A stretch of 5,953 nt of DNA, from assembly GCA_031287395.1 (NCBI GenBank), contig JAITTA010000150.1, forward strand, positions 1 through 5,953, written 5' to 3'. This document shows, piece after piece, positions 1 through 4,645 of the stretch (within the stretch, counting starts at the first letter, position 1; every line of letters begins with the position of its first letter). The position numbers were made by a program, and so were the translations under genes. The stretch comes from Dysgonamonadaceae bacterium (GTDB taxonomy: Bacteria > Bacteroidota > Bacteroidia > Bacteroidales > Azobacteroidaceae). A model generated the notes under the pieces. That model saw only the letters and a program-made list of their open reading frames with translations. It was not told where the DNA came from and made no database searches.

Positions 1-179
1 TTCAAGGAGCCAGGGGACAAAAAGGCATCGATGAGCATCAGTTTGCTGAGATTATCGTCCGTTTATCGGCTTTACTTCGGTTTGCTACAGAAATCAAAGA
101 ATTGGATATTAATCCTTTGTTGGCCACGGAGAACGGTATCGTCGCTGTCGATGCCAGAGTCCGGATTGAAAAAATTTAA
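1..179 (+). CDS. ADP-forming acyl-CoA synthetase (acetate-CoA ligase type), C-terminal fragment
   Basis: This is the last 58 codons of a gene that begins before the window; the frame opens at base 3 and stops with TAA at 177-179. The fragment runs from GARGQKGID through KELDINPLLA to GIVAVDARVRI. The E-L-D-I-N-P-L-L block followed by VAVDARV is the usual C-terminal end of the ATP-grasp part of NDP-forming acyl-CoA synthetases, the family that includes ADP-forming acetyl-CoA synthetase. These cytoplasmic enzymes interconvert an acyl-CoA plus ADP and phosphate with the free acid, CoA and ATP, and in anaerobes often make ATP during acetate formation. The substrate cannot be told from this piece, and the CoA-binding and catalytic histidine parts lie outside the window. 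Succinyl-CoA synthetase beta has a related NP motif but ends differently. The next gene lies 84 bp downstream on the same strand, and I see no clear terminator between them. Confidence 0.85.
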   Translation, partial: QGARGQKGIDEHQFAEIIVRLSALLRFATEIKELDINPLLATENGIVAVDARVRIEKI

Positions 180-229
180 CAAAAATGTTATTAATTATTA
201 AAAAAAAATAGTTATCTTTACTGTCTTGA

Positions 230-252
230 TGTTATAGTTGTTTTATATAACA
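230..252. repeat. Short inverted repeat upstream of the lipoprotein gene
   Basis: TGTTATA (230-236) and TATAACA (246-252) form a perfect 7-bp inverted repeat around a 9-base spacer, ending 11 bases before the ATG at 264. It could be an operator or a weak hairpin near the ribosome entry site. It is A/T-rich in an A/T-rich gap, so chance is a real alternative. The same gap (180-263) holds a run of nine A and weak -7-like strings (TATCTTTA at 213-220, TATAGTTG at 233-240). Neither has a convincing TTTG partner upstream, so I do not call a promoter here. Confidence 0.3.
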
Positions 253-263
253 AAGGCGAAAAG

Positions 264-1373
264 ATGAGGCAATTTTTACGTATCGTTTTGATTGTGATGA
301 TCTTAGCTTCTTGTAAAGGAAGAGAAGGATATGTCATTGAAGGAAAAATAACCGGTTTGCAGAATCCGTCGTTATATTTTGTTATTCCGGATACGAATAG
401 TCAGGGAGTACGTGTTGATACGGTTCTGGTGAAACCCGGCGGAAGGTTCCGTTATGAGGGCAATTCTCAGCAGTTAACCCCGGTTATCTTGTACATGGAA
501 GATGGAAACGTCTGGACTACTGTTTGGGCTCGGGATAAAGATCAGTTGTCTGTATCAGGACATGTTAATTTTCCGGAAATGATTATTGCGAAGGGGGGTG
601 AGGTCAATGATCTTCTGGCCGGATTTAAGACCGAAAATAAATCTTTGCTTCAGGAAAGGCGAAATTTGATGGATCATCATCATTCCGATGTTGAAATGAA
701 TGACAGTTTAGGTACGAAGATGAATTATCCGGAGTATGAATCCAAATTGTTAAACGTTGACCATCAGTTGAAAGAAAAGGCTGAAAAATTTATTAATAAT
801 CATTTTTCTTCAATTGCCAGTCTTGTTTTGATCCAGGACTATCTGATGGATGGTAGTGATCCCGAATTGGTTCGGACCTATCTTTCGAAAATGGAAGGGG
901 ATGTAATCCGGGATACTTTGTATAGGAAACTTGTGAGAGTGAATGATAAGTATTGTCGGACTTTACCGGGATCAAAGGCTCCGGACTTTACCGTACTGGA
1001 TATCAATAACGACACGATCCGGTTAAATTCTTACCGGGGTAAATATTTCCTGCTTACTTTTGCGGCCTCGTGGTGTGAAACCTGTGATAAAGATAATGAA
1101 GATCTTGTTTTACTTTATAAGGATTCGGACCGGAAGCAACTGGAGGTGCTGACTATTTCGCTGGATGGAGATAGTACGGCTTGGAGCCATGTTATAAAGG
1201 AAAAAAAAATGGTATGGCATCAGGTTATTGATACTGATGGTTGGGGGTCGGATATAGTATCGCTTTACAATATTACAGAGATCCCGTCCAATGTCTTGAT
1301 CAATAAAGAAAGTATTATTGTCGGACGGAATTTGCCGACGGACAGCATAAAGAAAGTAATCCGTTTTAGGTGA
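264..1373 (+). CDS. DUF4369 / TlpA-like thioredoxin-fold lipoprotein
   Basis: This is a 369-residue predicted lipoprotein. Residues 1-16 are a short hydrophobic signal peptide and the lipobox ILASC puts the acylated cysteine at position 17. The residues after it (KGREG) lack a strong acidic surface-export signal, so a periplasm-facing position is inferred. Residues about 23-105 (VIEGKITG onward, then PGGRFRYEG) match the beta-rich DUF4369 domain common in Bacteroidota. Residues about 112-232 are a charged, largely helical linker. Residues about 235-369 are a TlpA/AhpC-TSA-like thioredoxin domain: PGSKAPDFTV, then W270-C271-E272-T273-C274, then the cis-proline P341 in EIPSN. A membrane-anchored thiol-disulfide reductase or redox sensor is inferred. 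Both cysteines are kept, but E-T replaces the more usual G-P or P-P dipeptide. The ATG at 264 places the signal peptide correctly; only a weak purine-rich AAAGGCG stands upstream. A run of nine A (1201-1209) lies within the thioredoxin part. The substrate is unknown. Confidence 0.88.
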   Translation: MRQFLRIVLIVMILASCKGREGYVIEGKITGLQNPSLYFVIPDTNSQGVRVDTVLVKPGGRFRYEGNSQQLTPVILYMEDGNVWTTVWARDKDQLSVSGHVNFPEMIIAKGGEVNDLLAGFKTENKSLLQERRNLMDHHHSDVEMNDSLGTKMNYPEYESKLLNVDHQLKEKAEKFINNHFSSIASLVLIQDYLMDGSDPELVRTYLSKMEGDVIRDTLYRKLVRVNDKYCRTLPGSKAPDFTVLDINNDTIRLNSYRGKYFLLTFAASWCETCDKDNEDLVLLYKDSDRKQLEVLTISLDGDSTAWSHVIKEKKMVWHQVIDTDGWGSDIVSLYNITEIPSNVLINKESIIVGRNLPTDSIKKVIRFR

Positions 1374-1406
1374 CCGGTTTTTAAGTCCACTTATGCACGA
1401 AAAAAA

Positions 1407-1462
1407 CTTATCATCTAAAACTCATAACCGATAACCGATAACTTAAAACCTATAACTTATTT
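1407..1462 (+). repeat. Degenerate tandem heptad array (8 x 7 bp) ahead of comM
   Basis: Eight contiguous 7-bp units can be laid out from 1407 to 1462 with the loose consensus C-Y-N-A-T-A-A. The best units are CTCATAA (1421), CCGATAA (1428), an identical CCGATAA (1435), CTTAAAA (1442) and CCTATAA (1449). The outer units at 1407, 1414 and 1456 are more diverged. The array ends one base before the comM ATG at 1464, so it fills the 5' untranslated region where ribosome contacts would be. Because 7 is not a multiple of 3, the recurring TAA rotates through all three forward frames (1425, 1432, 1439). The remaining gap (1374-1406) shows only a CCGGTTTTT and an A-run, with no convincing terminator or promoter. 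The periodicity is seen directly; its function is not known to me. Confidence 0.75.
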
Positions 1463-1463
1463 T

Positions 1464-3002
1464 ATGTTAGTAAAAGTCTATGCTGCAGCGTTGCAGGGCG
1501 TTAATGCCATTGTTATCACTATTGAAGTGAATTGTGCAAAAGGAGTCCGTTTTTTTCTCGTCGGATTGCCTGATGTTAGTATTAGAGAATCACATGAGCG
1601 GATTACTTCGGCTTTAAGTGAAAGTGGATACAAGTTTCCCCGGAATCAGATTCTGATCAATATGGCTCCTGCCGATATCCGGAAAGAAGGAGCATCTTAT
1701 GATTTACCCTTAGCTATCGGGGTTCTTGCCGGTGCGGAAAAAATCAAAGCAGATAAAGTTGGAGATTATATGATGATGGGAGAACTCTCTCTGGACGGAG
1801 CTCTTAAACCGGTGAAAGGGGTGTTGCCTATTGCGATCAAAGCCAAAGAATCCGGTTTTAAAGGTATTATCTTACCTGCAAAAAATGCTCATGAAGCGGC
1901 TGTTGTCGAGGATTTGGAAGTTTATGGCATGGATAATATCAGGCAGGTTATTCTGTTTTTTAATGATGAAGCACAGTATGAACCGGTAAAGATCGATGTC
2001 TGTAAGAATTTTTATTCAAATCAATTGCAATTTGAATTGGATTTTTCGGATGTTAAAGGACAAGAAAATGTGAAACGGGCGATTGAGGTCGCCTGTGCCG
2101 GAGGGCATAATTTGATTCTGGTCGGGCCTCCGGGAGCGGGGAAATCCATGTTAGCCAAAAGGATCCCATCTATTTTGCCTCCCTTAACATTAAGTGAGAG
2201 TCTTGAAACTACAAAAATCCATTCGGTGGCCGGAAAAGTAGCTAATAATAGTTCTCTGATTGCCGTAAGACCGTTTCGCAGTCCTCATCATTCCATTTCT
2301 ACGGTAGCTATGGTTGGAGGAGGTTCGTATCCTCAACCTGGAGAAATCAGCTTATCCCACAATGGCGTGTTGTTTCTGGACGAACTGCCTGAGTTTCCCC
2401 GTTTAGTACTGGAAGTGATGCGGCAACCGCTTGAAGATCGCAAGATAACAATATCGAGAGCAAAATTTTCGGTAGAATATCCTGCGGGATTCATGTTGAT
2501 CGCCTCTATGAATCCTTGTCCTTGTGGATATTTCAATCATCCTGAACGGGCTTGTGTTTGTTCCCCTGTTCAAGTTCAGAAATATCTGAATCGGGTTTCC
2601 GGTCCCTTACTCGACCGGATTGATATTCAGGTGGAGATTATTCCGGTTCCTTTCGATAAAATTTCCGATGTTCGTCCTTCGGAGTCGAGTGAAACAGTAC
2701 GAAACCGTGTGATCAGGGCGAGGAATATCCAGGAACAAAGATTTTCCGGTGAAAAAGGAATTTATTGTAATGCTCAGATGAACACACGTCTTCTGCACAA
2801 ACATGCTCAACCTGATTCCTCCGGATTGCAAAGACTTAAGATTGCCATGGAAAAACTGAGTTTATCGGCACGGGCTTATGACCGGATTCTTCGTGTTGCC
2901 CGGACAATTGCCGATTTGGATGAATCGGAAAATATCTTCTCTCACCATTTGGGTGAAGCGATTAATTACCGGAATCTGGACCGGGAAAACTGGGGGTGTT
3001 AA
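1464..3002 (+). CDS. comM: ComM/YifB family Mg-chelatase-like AAA+ ATPase
   Basis: The 512-residue protein is full length for the family and begins with the typical MLVKVYAAALQGVNA. Residues about 20-145 form the N-terminal Lon-protease-like (S16-fold) ChlI domain, with NMAPADIRKEG and YDLPLAIG blocks. Residues about 190-395 are the AAA+ core: Walker A GPPGAGKS (221-228, K227), Walker B VLFLDE (D306, E307), the conserved MNPCPCG stretch (349-355) and the GPLLDRID arginine-finger region (R385). A four-cysteine cluster, C352, C354, C364 and C366 around H359, is usual for ComM and may bind metal. Residues about 400-505 are the Mg-chelatase C-terminal helical domain. Characterised ComM is a hexameric helicase that drives branch migration during natural transformation; whether this host is transformable is not shown here. 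There is no Shine-Dalgarno, and the leader is the heptad array. The stop codon overlaps the convergent DUF4301 gene by 4 bp. Confidence 0.96.
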   Translation: MLVKVYAAALQGVNAIVITIEVNCAKGVRFFLVGLPDVSIRESHERITSALSESGYKFPRNQILINMAPADIRKEGASYDLPLAIGVLAGAEKIKADKVGDYMMMGELSLDGALKPVKGVLPIAIKAKESGFKGIILPAKNAHEAAVVEDLEVYGMDNIRQVILFFNDEAQYEPVKIDVCKNFYSNQLQFELDFSDVKGQENVKRAIEVACAGGHNLILVGPPGAGKSMLAKRIPSILPPLTLSESLETTKIHSVAGKVANNSSLIAVRPFRSPHHSISTVAMVGGGSYPQPGEISLSHNGVLFLDELPEFPRLVLEVMRQPLEDRKITISRAKFSVEYPAGFMLIASMNPCPCGYFNHPERACVCSPVQVQKYLNRVSGPLLDRIDIQVEIIPVPFDKISDVRPSESSETVRNRVIRARNIQEQRFSGEKGIYCNAQMNTRLLHKHAQPDSSGLQRLKIAMEKLSLSARAYDRILRVARTIADLDESENIFSHHLGEAINYRNLDRENWGC

Positions 3003-4531
3003 TATTGCTTAATTTCCTGATGTTCGGTTCTTAATAGATCATTGACTGTCTTTACCGGATTGAATGTTTGGATTGGAACTTCTACAAAAACGGTATTCCA
3101 GTCCGACATGGCGCCGTTCCATAATCCCGGAAGTTCCAAAGCTTTCAGTTTTTTGCCGTTTTTGGATTTTTCGGAAATAAATCCGGTATTTTTATCAACA
3201 TATTGTAACAAATCGTACTTCTCTCCGTGATGATTTTTGAGGGAACAGACCAGATCTACAGGATTGAAGTGTGTTCCCTTGTCGAACAATTCTTTTTTTT
3301 CCGGGTCTTTGAGATCGATTTGTGAACTTTCGAGGATTTGAAGAGAGACGGTTCCGTCCGGATTTACCGTAAGGAAAGGGCCACCTCCCGGTTCTCCTTC
3401 ATTTTTAACCATGCCGCATACGCGTAAAGGTCGGTTCAGTTTTGATTTAATATACAAAACCAGTTCCACATCTTCCAGCATCTTGGTTTCGGGATTTTTA
3501 ATGCAAAGATCTGTTTGCAGGAAATAAAGCATTTCCATCAATTGATTGTGCGTATATTTTCCGGATTCGATCAGGTTCAGGTAGTTGAATATTTTTCGTT
3601 GAAGAGACACTAAAACTCCGGCTATCAGTTGTTTATACCTTATGGTTACCGGTTTGAAGTAATCAGGAACCACATTGTCTATATTTTTAATGAACACCAC
3701 ATCTGCATCCAGATCATTTATGTTTTGGATTAACGCACCATGCCCTCCCGGACGGAATAATAGTTGTCCGTTTTCTCTGAACGGCTGATTGTTTTCATCA
3801 ACGGCCAAAGTGTCGGTAGATGGTTTTTGCTCGCTGAAACTGATGTCGTATTTTACTCCGAATCGTTTTTCATAAAACGATTTTTTATTTTTAACCAGGT
3901 CTTCAAATAACGAACGATGTTCAAGAGATACCGTGAAATGCAAATGAGCCATTCCGGATTTATTGCTTGCGTACACGGCGCCTTCAGCCAGATGTTCTTC
4001 CATCGCCGTACGGGTTCCTTCGGGATAACGGTGAAATTCCAATAATCCTTTGGGCAAAAAACCATAATTCAGTCCTTTCGCTTGTAACAAATTAGCTACA
4101 ATGGTTTTGTAGTTTTTCTTCGATATCAGTTGTCCGACATCTTCCCCTTCGTTCCGAATACAAGCTTTGTTCAGGGATTCGAAGAAAGCAAAATGTTCGA
4201 TTTCATTGAAGAATTTCTTTTCAAATGAAGTTTGAGGTTCGTTATATGAAGCATCCAAAAATTCGAATAAATCTTTGAACATCCGGCTGGCGGCTCCCGA
4301 TGCCGGAACAAATTTCAATATTTTCCTGTTTTGTTCGCGATAGGCTTCCCATTCGTTCAGGTACTGGGATTGTTTTTCTTCCGGGATATAGGTAACTCCT
4401 TTATTGATAGATGCGGATACAACGATGGGGAGAAATGGAACTCCTTTTTTGAAATGTTCTAACTGTTCTTCGATTTGAGAAATGTTGATTCCTTTTTGGC
4501 TCAGTACTAACAGGTCAGATGAATTAAACAT
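2999..4531 (-). CDS. DUF4301 family protein, possible UDP-sugar pyrophosphorylase-like nucleotidyltransferase
   Basis: This 510-residue cytoplasmic protein has no signal peptide or membrane segment and matches my recollection of DUF4301, a Bacteroidota family without an assigned reaction. Three blocks, in order, resemble the UDPGP-type nucleotidyltransferases. VPASGAASRMFK (75-86) stands where those enzymes have the glycine-rich G-G-x-x-T/S-R-x...K nucleotide loop. SEQKPSTD (233-240) is followed by RPGGHGAL (260-267), like the Q-x-K-x-P and PPGHG uridine/sugar-binding motifs. VVFIKNIDNV (278-287) resembles the strand ending in N-x-D-N, whose aspartate (D285 here) would bind metal. Other conserved-looking blocks are HRYPEGTRTAMEEHL (167-181), VCGMVKNEGEPGGGPF (371-386) and LWNGAMSDWNTVFVEVP (470-486). 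The DUF4301 assignment is fairly secure; sugar-nucleotide synthesis is inference from motifs. The ATG at 4531 has a good promoter upstream and no clear Shine-Dalgarno. The gene diverges from the RelA/SpoT gene and converges on comM. Confidence 0.85.
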   Translation of the reverse strand: MFNSSDLLVLSQKGINISQIEEQLEHFKKGVPFLPIVVSASINKGVTYIPEEKQSQYLNEWEAYREQNRKILKFVPASGAASRMFKDLFEFLDASYNEPQTSFEKKFFNEIEHFAFFESLNKACIRNEGEDVGQLISKKNYKTIVANLLQAKGLNYGFLPKGLLEFHRYPEGTRTAMEEHLAEGAVYASNKSGMAHLHFTVSLEHRSLFEDLVKNKKSFYEKRFGVKYDISFSEQKPSTDTLAVDENNQPFRENGQLLFRPGGHGALIQNINDLDADVVFIKNIDNVVPDYFKPVTIRYKQLIAGVLVSLQRKIFNYLNLIESGKYTHNQLMEMLYFLQTDLCIKNPETKMLEDVELVLYIKSKLNRPLRVCGMVKNEGEPGGGPFLTVNPDGTVSLQILESSQIDLKDPEKKELFDKGTHFNPVDLVCSLKNHHGEKYDLLQYVDKNTGFISEKSKNGKKLKALELPGLWNGAMSDWNTVFVEVPIQTFNPVKTVNDLLRTEHQEIKQY

Positions 4532-4534
4532 GGC

Positions 4535-4565
4535 TTTGAATTATAAATAAAATTATCTTATTTTG
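4535..4565 (+). promoter_or_regulatory. Candidate Bacteroidota-type promoter for the RelA/SpoT gene
   Basis: TTTG at 4535-4538 is separated by 19 bases from TTATTTTG at 4558-4565, which differs from the Bacteroidota -7 consensus TAnnTTTG at one position. Transcription would start near 4570, giving a leader of about 60 nt. Alternatives further down (GAGATTTG at 4597-4604, TAATTTTA at 4609-4616) also have one mismatch but poorer upstream partners. This is a pattern match only. Confidence 0.35.
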
Positions 4566-4597
4566 CAAATTTATGGAAAATAGTGATTAAAAACAAG
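4566..4597 (-). promoter_or_regulatory. Candidate Bacteroidota-type promoter for the DUF4301 gene
   Basis: Read on the minus strand, TAAATTTG (4573 down to 4566) is an exact match to the TAnnTTTG -7 consensus. CTTG (4597 down to 4594) lies 20 bases upstream, one mismatch from TTTG. Transcription would start near 4560, leaving about 28 nt before the ATG at 4531. This is the best promoter match in the window. Its -7 element directly abuts the plus-strand candidate, and together they form the palindrome TTTGCAAA (4562-4569). Confidence 0.5.
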
Positions 4598-4645
4598 AGA
4601 TTTGTTAGTAATTTTACAACCTTTAGAGTTATGGAAAATGTGATT
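4571..4645 (+). repeat. Near-identical direct repeat around two ATG codons (upstream mini-ORF and RelA/SpoT start)
   Basis: TTATGGAAAATAGTGATT (4571-4588) recurs as TTATGGAAAATGTGATT (4629-4645); the only difference is one extra A in the first copy. Each copy contains an ATG. The first opens a five-codon ORF (Met-Glu-Asn-Ser-Asp, stop at 4588-4590). The second is the start of the RelA/SpoT gene (Met-Glu-Asn-Val). The mini-ORF is in a different frame from the main gene and ends 40 bases before it. It may be a local duplication of the start region or a small upstream ORF; translation is not shown. Confidence 0.55.

Noticed and set aside
793..975. 60-codon minus-strand ORF inside the lipoprotein gene
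   Set aside because: It lies wholly opposite a well-supported gene, has no recognisable domain or start signal, and its composition looks like a reverse-frame shadow.
1371..1382. ACCGGT followed by TTTTT after the lipoprotein stop, considered as an intrinsic terminator
   Set aside because: ACCGGT is self-complementary with no loop, so it cannot form a hairpin in a single RNA; no other stem precedes the T-run.
2333..2831. Two minus-strand ORFs (67 and 74 codons) inside comM
   Set aside because: They are antisense to conserved ComM motifs, including Walker B and the cysteine cluster; no independent coding evidence.
3042..3230. 62-codon plus-strand ORF opposite the end of the DUF4301 gene
   Set aside because: Shadow of a conserved coding region; no domain and no separate start context.
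3291..3300. T8 run near the end of the DUF4301 gene, considered as a terminator for comM or a slippage site
   Set aside because: It encodes consecutive lysine/glutamate codons on the minus strand and has no GC-rich stem before it.
3853..4065. 70-codon minus-strand ORF in another frame of the DUF4301 gene
   Set aside because: Same strand but a different frame within a continuous conserved gene; no sign of a frameshift.
4573..4590. The ATG at 4573 as the true start of the RelA/SpoT protein
   Set aside because: It is in a different frame from the main gene and stops after five codons, so it cannot extend the protein; it is reported only as a possible upstream ORF.
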